Assembly (NCBI RefSeq): GCF_901542415.1
Contig: NZ_CABEHV010000004.1
Location: 992,001-1,056,000, forward strand
Reading direction: 5' to 3'
Length of the DNA stretch: 64,000 nt
Source of the DNA: Streptococcus mitis
GTDB taxonomy: Bacteria; Bacillota; Bacilli; Lactobacillales; Streptococcaceae
Made by a program: the position numbers and the translations under genes. The notes beneath the pieces are model-generated. The model was given only the letters and a program-made list of their open reading frames with translations, did not search any database and was not told the DNA's origin. Positions 44,356-54,453 of the stretch are shown piece after piece (position 1 is the first letter of the stretch; each line of letters opens with the position of its first letter).

Positions 44356-45231
44356 TTATAAAATTGTAACAGATTCTTGCGGTGCCGCAAAACCTGGTTC
44401 TGAGTTTACAGCTTCAGTAGCTGGTGTTGGTCCTGAATAATGGCTTGGAGCTACTTCTGGCTCTTCATACATTGGACCAACTGGATGAGCTGGACTTTCT
44501 TCAACAACCGGAGCTGGTGAAACCACTTGTTCCTGCTCAGCTCTTGCTTCGACTTCTGCAAGTTCCTTATTAGCCGCTTCGATGCGCGCTTGCAACTCTG
44601 CCATTTCCTCGGGAGAAAACTGGCGAGTAATATCAATTGGTTCTTCCTCTGGATGTTGTTGCAAGACAGAGTCACCTAAGACTTCGCTAACCACTTCTTT
44701 GAAGGCCTCATCACTTGTCTGAAGATAAGTCGCTGTTGGGCGAAGAATATCTTCCCAATCTGAAGATTCAACAATTGCTAACTGGCTCTCAATTGTAGAT
44801 TTAAGACGTTGGTGGAAGACACGGCTCTTGTTCTTCAATTCTTCTGTTTCAACAGCAACCTTCTTAGCATTGTCAGTTGCTTGACGAAGAATTTCATTTG
44901 CCTTATACTTAGCTTCTTCCAACAAACGTTGGGCATCTTGCTCTGCTTGTTGGATAATATTGTTTGAACGCTCCGTTGCAGCTTGTTTTACTCGCTCTGC
45001 TGTATCTTGTGCAATCAATACAGATTGACTCAATGAATCTTTCATCTCATCAAAGTAAGACAAACGCTCTTCCAAACTCTTAATATGTAAATCCTTATCG
45101 TGATTAGCACGAACTAAATCTTCATAATCACGGACTACAATATCTAAAAATTCATCTACTTCTTCTGGGTCAAAACCTCTAAAGCGTGTGCTAAAGGTTT
45201 TATCTTTGATTTCTAACGATGTAATTGACAT
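44356..45231 (-). CDS. divIVA: Cell division protein DivIVA
   Basis: Coiled-coil scaffold of 291 aa that gathers at septa and poles and organises division and peripheral wall growth. The N-terminal lipid-binding domain has SLEIKDKTFSTRFRGFDPEE, followed by long coiled coil (about residues 30-160 and 205-240) and a Pro/Glu-rich tail. Pneumococcal DivIVA is phosphorylated by StkP. I use ATG 45231 behind TGAGG; an in-frame GTG at 45243 is less likely. The C-terminal tail is somewhat longer than I remember for pneumococcus. It is the last division gene before ileS. Confidence 0.93.
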   Translation of the reverse strand: MSITSLEIKDKTFSTRFRGFDPEEVDEFLDIVVRDYEDLVRANHDKDLHIKSLEERLSYFDEMKDSLSQSVLIAQDTAERVKQAATERSNNIIQQAEQDAQRLLEEAKYKANEILRQATDNAKKVAVETEELKNKSRVFHQRLKSTIESQLAIVESSDWEDILRPTATYLQTSDEAFKEVVSEVLGDSVLQQHPEEEPIDITRQFSPEEMAELQARIEAANKELAEVEARAEQEQVVSPAPVVEESPAHPVGPMYEEPEVAPSHYSGPTPATEAVNSEPGFAAPQESVTIL

Positions 45232-45239
45232 ATTTTTCC

Positions 45240-46025
45240 TCACTTACTTAATAACAATTGGACCGTTAATTTCTTTTTATCTTTTTTTGTTTTCCCATTA
45301 TCTCTAACGAGTTTCAATCGACCAAATTTCCTCACACTAATCAAATCACCAACTTGAACTGCATAATCTGATTTTTCAACTAAATGGTAATTCACTTGGA
45401 CTGCCTGTTTTTCAATTAACTGACTTGCCTGATTTCTAGACAGCTTGAAGACACCTGCTAGAAAAACATCTAATCTAGAACTAGCGATACAAATATCTAA
45501 TTCTTGATAATCTTCTACTGTAGCAATTTTCTCAGTAAAATTCCGTTCTTCTAGACGAACCGGTAAACGAGCAATTTTCGTAATACCGTCTTGAAAAAGG
45601 AGCATAAACTGTCGATTAATGATAATCTGTGCTCTCTCTTCGTTGACTAAGATATCACCAAATAGCTTCCTATCAATTCCCAGCTGATTTAAAACAGTCC
45701 CTAATATTTTTGCATGCGTTAGGCGTTCAAACTTATTAGGATAGACTATCTCTTGCAAGGATAGTTCAAAATCAGAGAATTCTGGCTCAAAATAATCAGG
45801 ATACAGAAGAACCCGTACATATTCAGTTTCAAGAAACTGCCGACTGCTCATGTAGGAGATGCCGTTGGTTGATGCTAGAACCTTTAAAATCTTTTCTTGA
45901 TGGGGATTTACAAAGGGTGTTAAAAAAGGAGAATAAGAATCTTCTACCTTTTTTATCCATTCTAAACCCTTATCAATAAAAGACGAATCATTCTTAGAAA
46001 AGTGTTGATAAATCATCTTGTTCAT
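45240..46025 (-). CDS. ylmH: RNA-binding S4-domain protein YlmH
   Basis: Protein of 261 aa with a C-terminal S4 RNA-binding domain (SSRLDVFLAGVFKLSRNQASQ near residue 180, VQVGDLISVRKFGRLK near 228) and an N-terminal domain typical of YlmH. Recent work on related YlmH/RqcP proteins links the family to ribosome rescue and quality control; its role in division clusters remains unclear. The start overlaps ylmG by four bases (ATGA), and divIVA follows nine bases later. Confidence 0.92.
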   Translation of the reverse strand: MNKMIYQHFSKNDSSFIDKGLEWIKKVEDSYSPFLTPFVNPHQEKILKVLASTNGISYMSSRQFLETEYVRVLLYPDYFEPEFSDFELSLQEIVYPNKFERLTHAKILGTVLNQLGIDRKLFGDILVNEERAQIIINRQFMLLFQDGITKIARLPVRLEERNFTEKIATVEDYQELDICIASSRLDVFLAGVFKLSRNQASQLIEKQAVQVNYHLVEKSDYAVQVGDLISVRKFGRLKLVRDNGKTKKDKKKLTVQLLLSK

Positions 46026-46285
46026 AGAAAGATCACTAAAAGTCGAATCAACTGTTCCCCTAGGAAGTGAACTAGTAATACCGCAATCCAGACAGACAAG
46101 TCAAGACCTGCAATCTGGAGGGGTAAACGTTGCAAGGGAGCTACTATTGGTTTCACTAAACTAATAATCAAGCGTCCAAGACGTGATTCATAAGCATTAG
46201 GAAACCAAGACATCAGAGCAAACACGATTAAAATCAGTGAATAGATATCCACTGCATTTTGAACAAAACGAATGAGAAAGATCAT
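46022..46285 (-). CDS. ylmG: YggT-family membrane protein YlmG
   Basis: Small membrane protein of 87 aa with two hydrophobic segments and the conserved YggT pattern SWFPNAYESRLGRLIISLVKPI. It is found in division clusters of Gram-positive bacteria; its exact job is unknown, but it is thought to affect septal protein distribution. It overlaps sepF by one base and ylmH by four, so it is part of a tightly packed operon. Confidence 0.92.
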   Translation of the reverse strand: MIFLIRFVQNAVDIYSLILIVFALMSWFPNAYESRLGRLIISLVKPIVAPLQRLPLQIAGLDLSVWIAVLLVHFLGEQLIRLLVIFL

Positions 46286-46818
46286 TATCTCACTCTCGTA
46301 CGTTTCATATCAAAGCCAAATTCACCATTTTGTGATTCATCTGGAATTTTGATGTCTTCAATATTGACGACAACATCAACTGGTGTCAGCAGGTACATAG
46401 TAGATGCTACCTTTTTCATGTTACCAGCTAAAACGTGACGCGCCCCATCCAGATAATCCAAACAACGACGTGCTTGAACTTCTGTCATATATTGGAAATC
46501 AATCAAAATACTTTCGTTACCAGCTAATAAATCAACAATATCTGTGGCATCTTCGTATTTACGTGGATAACGAACATCAATTGTCACCTTATCAGTAGAA
46601 CGTTGACTTTGCATAGCCAATTCTTGTTGACGGGCATGAAGACGAGTAATGTTTTTTTCTTTAGATTGAGTAGTCGCAGCTTGTTGAGGTAACTCTTTTA
46701 CGGAAGGAACTGGAGTCACAATCGGCTCTTCAGCTTTAGGCTGATATTCAGTACCAACATCTTCTCCATCTTCTGTAAAATAATCTATAAATTTATCAAA
46801 TCTATCTTTTAAAGACAT
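46285..46818 (-). CDS. sepF: Cell division protein SepF
   Basis: SepF (YlmF, 177 aa) tethers FtsZ filaments to the membrane and shapes the ring. A short amphipathic N-terminus ([13 protein letters not shown]) is followed by an acidic, Pro/Thr-rich linker and the DUF552 core ([19 protein letters not shown] near residue 82, then [12 protein letters not shown] near 122). It lies between ylmE and ylmG. Confidence 0.95.
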   Translation of the reverse strand: MSLKDRFDKFIDYFTEDGEDVGTEYQPKAEEPIVTPVPSVKELPQQAATTQSKEKNITRLHARQQELAMQSQRSTDKVTIDVRYPRKYEDATDIVDLLAGNESILIDFQYMTEVQARRCLDYLDGARHVLAGNMKKVASTMYLLTPVDVVVNIEDIKIPDESQNGEFGFDMKRTRVR

Positions 46819-46827
46819 ATTTCTTTC

Positions 46828-47499
46828 CTATTTTAAAAATGCTGTACCAATTCTGACAAATGTTGAGCCAAATTCAATCGCTTCCTTGTAATCACGACTC
46901 ATACCCATACTCAAATCCGTCATTGGCATATTGGGAATTTGTTTTTCTCTAATTTCTAGTTGCAAATCCTGCGTAGCTTTAAAAATTTCTTTCAACTCAT
47001 CACTACTAGCTTCAAAAGGAGCCATGGTCATCAAGCCGACATATTCAATTTTATCTAAGGTGGCCAATTCTGGCAAGAGCTCTAATAGTTCTTCCCTTGA
47101 AAAACCATGTTTGCTCTCTTCCCTTGAAATATTTACTTGTAAGAAACACTTAACAACTCGGTCACTTCTTTTTTGAATTTCCTCTGCTAGCTTTAATGAA
47201 TCCAAAGCGTGGAAATAATCAACATACTGAATGACATCTTTGACCTTGCGTCTTTGCAAGGTTCCAATCAAATGCCAGGTAATATTTCTATCTTTTAAAG
47301 CTTCATATTTCTCAAGAAATTTATCCACACGATTTTCACCAATATGATGCACACCTAGCGGAAGCAAAGCCTCCGCTGTCGGTACGTCTACATATTTTGT
47401 AACAGCAACAACCGAAACAGAATTGGCTTCTCTTCCTGACTGCTGAATTGCATCTTTTATTTGTTGAAAAACACGTTCTGTATTTTCTTTCAAATTCAT
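46828..47499 (-). CDS. ylmE: YggS-family PLP-binding protein YlmE
   Basis: PLP homeostasis protein of 223 aa. It has a single-domain TIM barrel with the PLP lysine in VAVTKYVDVPTA near residue 34, GENRVDKFLEK near 53 and the phosphate-binding LSMGMSRDYKEAIEFGSTFVRIG near the C-terminus. The family balances pyridoxal phosphate pools, which affects amino-acid and wall-precursor enzymes. It is placed between ftsZ and sepF with spacing below ten bases. Confidence 0.93.
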   Translation of the reverse strand: MNLKENTERVFQQIKDAIQQSGREANSVSVVAVTKYVDVPTAEALLPLGVHHIGENRVDKFLEKYEALKDRNITWHLIGTLQRRKVKDVIQYVDYFHALDSLKLAEEIQKRSDRVVKCFLQVNISREESKHGFSREELLELLPELATLDKIEYVGLMTMAPFEASSDELKEIFKATQDLQLEIREKQIPNMPMTDLSMGMSRDYKEAIEFGSTFVRIGTAFLK

Positions 47500-47503
47500 T
47501 TAC

Positions 47504-48763
<1,260 letters not shown>

Positions 48764-48777
48764 TTATTTTTCCTCTT

Positions 48778-50157
48778 TTATTCATCAAACATGCTTCCGA
48801 TTAAGCCACGGAAACGATCTGCGATTTTTGGTTTATTTTGAGAAGATACTTTATCTTCTTTCGGAGCAACTACGTTCGTAGAAGCTGATTGCTCTACCTC
48901 AGTATTTTGAACTGGTTGAATAGGGGTAGGTTGTGCTACTTGCGTAACGCGTTGAATCATCCCACCAAAATTAATTGGTTGGTGACGCAAAGTATCCTCA
49001 CCCTTGACTGCTCTTTGTGCTAATAAATGCACCTCAGTCAATTGACCAGCAAATTCAGACAAGCTAATCACATGAGCGAAGGCAGGATTACGGATTCCAA
49101 CTTGATTTGGAACGTAAAGTTTGACACCAACGCCAAAGACTTCCTGTGCAAGTTCTACAACACCTGGTAAAATAGCATTTCCACCAATCAGAACAATCCC
49201 ACCTGGAAGATCCAACAAATGTCTTCTTTCCAACTCTTGTTTGATTTGTTCAAAAATGTGCTTAATGCGGGCTGAAATAATCTCTGCTAGGTAGCTTTCT
49301 GTAACTTCTACAGGCTCTACTTCACCAATTACTTCAACTTGGAAGGTTTCATTGCTTGCAAGTGAAGGGTAGGCTTCACCATAGTTTAATTTCAATCCTT
49401 CAGCTAATTTCTGTGAAGTCTTCAAGACTTTAGAGATATCTTTTGTGACATAATCTCCACCTTCTTGAAGAATATTTGTAAACTGGAGTTCTTGGTTACG
49501 GATTGTAGCAACAGTTGTTTGACCTGCTCCCATATCAATCACAGTAGCTCCAAATTCACGCTCTCCTTCGTTCAAGACTGAACGAACCAAAGCCAATGGT
49601 GAAATAATAATATTTTCAACTTGAACACCTGAGCGCTCAACTGTCTTGCGTAAATTGTGAAGAATAGTACGTGGACCTGTGTAAAGCAAACCACGCATTT
49701 CAAGACGAACCCCCATCATACCACGTGGGTCACGAATACCTTGGAAACCATCTACGATAAATTCTTCTGGAATAAAAGTAATGACTTCACGATCTGGTGT
49801 CATACTCTTTGTCAAGGCTGATTTAACAACATTTTCAACATCTTGATCTGTAATTTCTTTTGTATCAGATGTAACTGGAATCATACCTTGAGTTGGTTCT
49901 ACTTGCAAAAGATTTCCAGGCAAACCAACATTCACTGATTTGATTGAAATGCCAGCTTTCTCTTCTGCTTGGGAAATAGCTGACTTGATAGCAGTTGCTG
50001 CTGCTTCAATATCAACGATAATCCCATCCTTTACACCTTTACTCTTGGCATTACTTACACCAATTACATTAAGTTCACCATTTCTATGCTCGGCAACCAA
50101 CACTTTAATCGAATTAGTTCCGATATCTAAGCCTGTAAAAAAACCATCTCTAGCCAT
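48778..50157 (-). CDS. ftsA: Cell division protein FtsA
   Basis: Actin-like membrane anchor for FtsZ (459 aa). The actin ATPase phosphate-1 motif is GLDIGTNSIKV near residue 8, phosphate-2 is VIDMGAGQTTV near 208, the adenosine motif is GGIVLIGGNAILPG near 335, and the C-terminal amphipathic helix is KIADRFRGLIGSMF. The ATG at 50157 (MARDGFF) is chosen; the frame extends eight codons upstream but the ribosome site GAGAGG fits the internal ATG. From memory, pneumococcal FtsA reads GTSSVKV here. Confidence 0.97.
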   Translation of the reverse strand: MARDGFFTGLDIGTNSIKVLVAEHRNGELNVIGVSNAKSKGVKDGIIVDIEAAATAIKSAISQAEEKAGISIKSVNVGLPGNLLQVEPTQGMIPVTSDTKEITDQDVENVVKSALTKSMTPDREVITFIPEEFIVDGFQGIRDPRGMMGVRLEMRGLLYTGPRTILHNLRKTVERSGVQVENIIISPLALVRSVLNEGEREFGATVIDMGAGQTTVATIRNQELQFTNILQEGGDYVTKDISKVLKTSQKLAEGLKLNYGEAYPSLASNETFQVEVIGEVEPVEVTESYLAEIISARIKHIFEQIKQELERRHLLDLPGGIVLIGGNAILPGVVELAQEVFGVGVKLYVPNQVGIRNPAFAHVISLSEFAGQLTEVHLLAQRAVKGEDTLRHQPINFGGMIQRVTQVAQPTPIQPVQNTEVEQSASTNVVAPKEDKVSSQNKPKIADRFRGLIGSMFDE

Positions 50158-50371
50158 TACATCGCATCCTCTCTCTTCCAAGTTTCAAACTTCTATTCAA
50201 TATAGCTAAAATAGGGCATAGCTATTCACAGAATATTATAACACAAAAAATCCAATCGTGCTTAGTTTTTCCTAAATTTACTTACCATTTTTTCACATTC
50301 TTTCCTTAGCTTTTTTTATTTTCCAAACAAGTTATAAAAAATCAGATTTATGAAAAAAAGAAAGCTCATTT

Positions 50372-51076
50372 CTAAGCTTTCTTTGCAATCATTTTTTCTG
50401 CTTCTTGTTCTAAAAATAGTTCCAAGATTTTCTTTGTTAACGTAATCGCTGCTGATAAGGCCAGGGAAACGATTAAATAATTAGCTACTAAGCCATGGTC
50501 TCCAACCAATGGTGGTTTTGTCAAGAATCCGTAATCTCCACCTGTTACTAAATTGACCACAAAAATCAAGGCATTTAGTGCAAAGGTCATGAGAAAAATT
50601 CCCTTCACATCCAGCAATCGCGCGTTATACTGTCTCAAGAGATAAACCAGTGAGTTCCCCAAGAGAGCTAAGTGCCCAAAGATAAAGGACAAAATGGCAA
50701 TATGTGGGAAAGGATAGGGATCTGGCACTGGATAAACAAAGGCAGCTAATGTCCCAAATGTTCCTAGTAATGCAAAATACTGCCTATATTTAGACTGACC
50801 AGGAAGCAAGAGCACCACAAACATAGCCATACGGCAATGGTAAAAGGGTAAACTTTCTGACAGTGGCATATGATTGACCCCATACCAACCATAAAGAAGG
50901 ATTAACTGAACGGCCTGCAAGATTTGGAAAAATCGTTGGTAAACCTTCTTTTCACGATAACGATAGGCTGTATAAAAGGTCAAGGCCAAGAGTGTAAATA
51001 TACTGACATACCAATAAAGATCAAACTTGGGTGGCTCTGTTGCTTGGGTCGTAAAGAAAATATCCCATAAATTCAT
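50372..51076 (-). CDS. YwaF/TIGR02206-type integral membrane protein
   Basis: Membrane protein of 234 aa with about seven hydrophobic helices and the conserved segment HMPLSESLPFYHCRMAMF near residue 70, typical of the TIGR02206 (YwaF) family, whose function is not known. It also has a PDPYPFPH loop near residue 117 and a charged C-terminal end. It lies between the murF and ftsA blocks on the same strand, with about 190 bases of AT-rich DNA before ftsA. Confidence 0.83.
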   Translation of the reverse strand: MNLWDIFFTTQATEPPKFDLYWYVSIFTLLALTFYTAYRYREKKVYQRFFQILQAVQLILLYGWYGVNHMPLSESLPFYHCRMAMFVVLLLPGQSKYRQYFALLGTFGTLAAFVYPVPDPYPFPHIAILSFIFGHLALLGNSLVYLLRQYNARLLDVKGIFLMTFALNALIFVVNLVTGGDYGFLTKPPLVGDHGLVANYLIVSLALSAAITLTKKILELFLEQEAEKMIAKKA

Positions 51077-51170
51077 CTAGTATTCCTCATGATTCAAAAT
51101 TTTCCTGCATTTTATTATACCATGCTATTTGTCAAAAATGAATTTAGAAATACGTAAATGTTTGACAAAA

Positions 51171-52544
51171 TCACTTGGCTTCATTTTCTAAACTTTCTAC
51201 TAATTTGGCTAGATTCATGGAGTTAGAGCCTTTGAGCAAAATTTGGTCATTGGCACTGAATCTTTCTTTAACCTGCTTAACTAGGGCTTCAAATTGGTCC
51301 TCGTTAGCTGTTTTCTTGAAGTAGTAAACGTGGCCGATTGGGAACATTTGACTAGCCAATTGGGCTAATTCAGCAATGTCTTCTCCATAGAAAATAACGG
51401 TATCAAGCACATCTGGCGAAAGGCTCAAAATCATCTGGTTATGGAGTTGAATAGACTGGTCACCAAGTTCCTTCATGTCCGCCAAGACAGCGATTTTCTT
51501 GCCACCTTCGTTGGCTGGAATGGCAGAGAAAGTCTCTAAAATCAGCTTCATAGCAGTTGGATTGGCATTGTAAACATCTGATAAGATATCTGCTCCATTG
51601 GCTGCTTTCTTCCATTCGGTACGGTTACGCGTCAATTCAAGATTTTGGAAAGCCTTATGAATTTGCTCCTCTGAAACCCCTTCTTGTAGGGCAACATAAG
51701 ACGCAATCATAGCATTGGTGGCATTGTACTTACCAGTCACTGGCAAATCAAGGGCTTGCTCCAAGAAATTGGCCTTAAAGGTCAAGCTATCCTTACGCTC
51801 AACCAAGTCGGTAATTTCCAACTCTGCTCCTTGGCCAAAACGAACTACCTTTTTATCAGTTGGCAAGTAGTCCTCTACAATAGTGTCAGCTGGCGCTAAA
51901 AGCAAGGAATTCGAAGACATCCCGTCTGCAATTTGCATTTTTCCTTTAGCAATTTCAGAACGGTCTTTGAAAAAAGCCAAATGGGCTTCTCCAACCAAGG
52001 TCACGATGGCTGTTTTTGGACGAGCCAATTCAGACAAGAGATGAATATCTCCTAAGTGATCCTGCCCCATCTCCAAGACCAACTTTTCTGTTCCTTCAGG
52101 CATATGGAGAACTGTGTAGGGAAGACCAATCTCATTATTGTAGTTGCCTTGTGTCTTATAGGTTTTGTAGGTTGTTGATAGCAAGTGAGCTAACATATCC
52201 TTGGTCGTTGTTTTACCATTTGAACCTGTGACCGCAAAGACATCAACAGTCGTTTTTTCAAGATAGTAGGCTGCTAGTTTTTGAAAGGCAGTCAACACGT
52301 TGTCTACTAGAATGTAGGGATGATTTGCGATTTCTTTCTCAGACAGGGTTACAGCAGCACCATTTTCAAAGGCTGTTTCGATAAAGTCATGGCCATCACG
52401 CGCACCTTTGAGGGGCACAAACAAGTCCCCTTCCTCAATCAAACGACTATCAAACTCAGCCTTTTCTAAATGGATGTCCTCAAAGATGCTGACATCATTT
52501 TTCGCTCCAACAGCTTGGGCAACTTCATGGATAGTTAATTTCAT
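51171..52544 (-). CDS. murF: UDP-MurNAc-tripeptide--D-alanyl-D-alanine ligase
   Basis: Adds D-Ala-D-Ala to the UDP-MurNAc-tripeptide in the last cytoplasmic step of peptidoglycan precursor synthesis (457 aa). The ATP loop GSNGKTTTKDML is near residue 107, the Mur ligase pattern YNNEIGLPYTVL near 140 and NAMIASYVAL near 278. A C-terminal Rossmann-like domain includes DVYNANPTAMKL near 325. It acts just after Ddl, which is encoded next to it on the same strand. Confidence 0.97.
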   Translation of the reverse strand: MKLTIHEVAQAVGAKNDVSIFEDIHLEKAEFDSRLIEEGDLFVPLKGARDGHDFIETAFENGAAVTLSEKEIANHPYILVDNVLTAFQKLAAYYLEKTTVDVFAVTGSNGKTTTKDMLAHLLSTTYKTYKTQGNYNNEIGLPYTVLHMPEGTEKLVLEMGQDHLGDIHLLSELARPKTAIVTLVGEAHLAFFKDRSEIAKGKMQIADGMSSNSLLLAPADTIVEDYLPTDKKVVRFGQGAELEITDLVERKDSLTFKANFLEQALDLPVTGKYNATNAMIASYVALQEGVSEEQIHKAFQNLELTRNRTEWKKAANGADILSDVYNANPTAMKLILETFSAIPANEGGKKIAVLADMKELGDQSIQLHNQMILSLSPDVLDTVIFYGEDIAELAQLASQMFPIGHVYYFKKTANEDQFEALVKQVKERFSANDQILLKGSNSMNLAKLVESLENEAK

Positions 52545-52557
52545 TTCTACTCCTTTA

Positions 52558-52622
52558 AAAAGGGTCGAAGCCCGAGAACTCTAGTCACCTAGCAGTGATG
52601 GTTCTGGCTCCTACCCCTTCTT
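52558..52622 (-). terminator. Imperfect hairpin between ddl and murF
   Basis: On the minus strand the outer pair GGGT/ACCCT and inner stretches AGCCAGAAC/GTTCTCGGGCT and TCAC/GTGA form a long hairpin, followed by TTTTT. It could attenuate transcription from ddl into murF. Confidence 0.5.
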
Positions 52623-52628
52623 TCATTT

Positions 52629-53672
52629 TTATAGCAAATGCGCTTCGCGCTTGTCAAAACTTTCCTTGGCAAGGTCAACCAAACGCTCGATTAGTTCTGG
52701 GTAGCTGATTCCCATATTGTCCCAAAGAAGTGGATACATTGACCACTGGGTGAAACCTGGCATGGTATTGAGCTCGTTGAGGAAAATCTCTCCCTTATCT
52801 GTATAGAAGAAATCGCAACGAGATAGACCGAGGCCACCAATCGCACGGAAGGCTGTTTCTGCATTCTGACGCATGACAGCTACCACATCATCACTGATTT
52901 TGGCTGGGATATCCATGGTAATCTTGTTGTCAATATACTTGGCGTCATAGTCGTAAAAGGCAACATCCTTGACAACTTCTCCTGGCAGCGTGCTCTTAAC
53001 ATCGTAGTTACCCAAGAGACCAACCTCGATTTCACGGGCATTCACTCCTTGCTCAACCAAGACACGGCTGTCATATCGGAAGGCAAGTTCCAAAGCTTGG
53101 CGGAGTTCTTCTTGATTTTCAGATTTAGAAATACCGACACTAGAACCCATGTTTGACGGTTTTGTGAAGACTGGATAAGTCAATTTTTCTTCAACTTCGG
53201 CAATTTTAGCAGTCACATCATCACCTTCGACAATGGCCACATAAGGAACTTGGGCAATCCCGACAGATTCTAACACACGTTTGGTCGTGATTTTGTCCAT
53301 GGCAAGGCTAGATGACAAGATATTACATCCGACATACGGCATTTTCAAAACTTCGAGGAAGCCTTGAACAGAGCCATCCTCTCCCATCGGACCATGAAGG
53401 ACTGGAAAGACCACTGCACCTTCTTCGTAGATAGCACTTGGTGCAACTTTCTTATCCCAATCAATGGTTTCATTGGTCATAAGACGATACTCTTGACCTG
53501 GAGTCTGGCTAAATTCTTGCGTTTTAATAAAGTCACCTGACTGGCTGATGAAGAAAGTCTTGACTGTGAAACGGTCGTAGTTGACCGCACGCATCACACT
53601 CTCAGCTGAAAGAACAGAGACTTCACGCTCTGCACTACGTCCACCGTATAAAAGAATAATCGTTTGTTTCAT
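52629..53672 (-). CDS. ddl: D-alanine--D-alanine ligase
   Basis: Makes the D-Ala-D-Ala dipeptide used by MurF (347 aa). The ATP-grasp fold has [18 protein letters not shown] at the start, the [12 protein letters not shown] motif near residue 99, [13 protein letters not shown] near 174 and [18 protein letters not shown] near 305. The Tyr-type active site loop (rather than Phe) is expected for vancomycin-sensitive organisms, but I did not resolve that residue. The start at 53672 is chosen because it gives the canonical [11 protein letters not shown] beginning; the frame runs 30 codons further upstream without family similarity. Confidence 0.96.
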   Translation of the reverse strand: MKQTIILLYGGRSAEREVSVLSAESVMRAVNYDRFTVKTFFISQSGDFIKTQEFSQTPGQEYRLMTNETIDWDKKVAPSAIYEEGAVVFPVLHGPMGEDGSVQGFLEVLKMPYVGCNILSSSLAMDKITTKRVLESVGIAQVPYVAIVEGDDVTAKIAEVEEKLTYPVFTKPSNMGSSVGISKSENQEELRQALELAFRYDSRVLVEQGVNAREIEVGLLGNYDVKSTLPGEVVKDVAFYDYDAKYIDNKITMDIPAKISDDVVAVMRQNAETAFRAIGGLGLSRCDFFYTDKGEIFLNELNTMPGFTQWSMYPLLWDNMGISYPELIERLVDLAKESFDKREAHLL

Positions 53673-53774
53673 ATTATTTGTTCCAATTCTAATAGAATAC
53701 TCGTTCTTTAGTATATCATATTTGCTTCTTTTTTGAAACTTGAACCTGATGCTGGTGCTCAAGAAATCTAAAAA

Positions 53775-53801
53775 GAGACCGATAAAACAACTGTCGGTCT
53801 C
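53775..53801 (-). terminator. recR terminator
   Basis: On the minus strand GAGACCGA and TCGGTCTC arms with an 11-base loop, followed by TTTTTAG, between recR and ddl. Confidence 0.75.
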
Positions 53802-53846
53802 CGTGATTTTTATATAAATGAATTGAGTTTGTTAATTTGTCTAGAC

Positions 53847-54443
53847 TTACAGCTCTGTCCGATTTTCAATGGCTCGTAAGAGTGTCACTTCGTCCGCATA
53901 CTCAATGTCCGCTCCCACAGCAAGACCTCGTGCTAGACGCGTAATCTTGATCCCAGCTGGCTTGAGCAAGCGTGAAAGATACATGGATGTCGCTTCACCA
54001 TCTGCTGTAGCATTTGTTGCTACGATTACTTCTGAAACTTCACTATCCATCAGACGAGTCATAAGACTCTTGAGATTGATATCGTCCGGACTGATACCAT
54101 TCATGGGAGAAATGAGTCCATGCAAGACATGATAGAGTCCATGGTATTCTTGGATATTCTCCATGGCTGCCACATCGCGACTATCTTCGAGAACTAAAAT
54201 CGTCGTCTGATCACGAGTCGGATCGGTACAGATAGAGCAAGGATCGTCATCAGTCAGGCGACCGCAGATGGAACAGTAGGTCAGCTCTCTCTTAGCAGAA
54301 AGGAGATTTTTAGCAAATTCATTGACATCGTCATCAGACATTCCAATAGTATAGAAGGCCAGACGGGTAGCCGTCTTAATCCCGATACCCGGTAACTTAG
54401 AATAACTGTCAATCAGCTTGGCAATAGGTGTTGGATAAAGCAT
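53847..54443 (-). CDS. recR: Recombination protein RecR
   Basis: RecFOR pathway protein of 198 aa that helps load RecA at gaps. An N-terminal helix-hairpin-helix ([17 protein letters not shown]) is followed by a C4 zinc finger ([18 protein letters not shown] near residue 57) and a Toprim domain ([13 protein letters not shown] near 82, [18 protein letters not shown] near 138). It lies between pbp2b and ddl, ten bases from the pbp2b stop. Confidence 0.97.
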   Translation of the reverse strand: MLYPTPIAKLIDSYSKLPGIGIKTATRLAFYTIGMSDDDVNEFAKNLLSAKRELTYCSICGRLTDDDPCSICTDPTRDQTTILVLEDSRDVAAMENIQEYHGLYHVLHGLISPMNGISPDDINLKSLMTRLMDSEVSEVIVATNATADGEATSMYLSRLLKPAGIKITRLARGLAVGADIEYADEVTLLRAIENRTEL

Positions 54444-54453
54444 AAGTTCCTTT

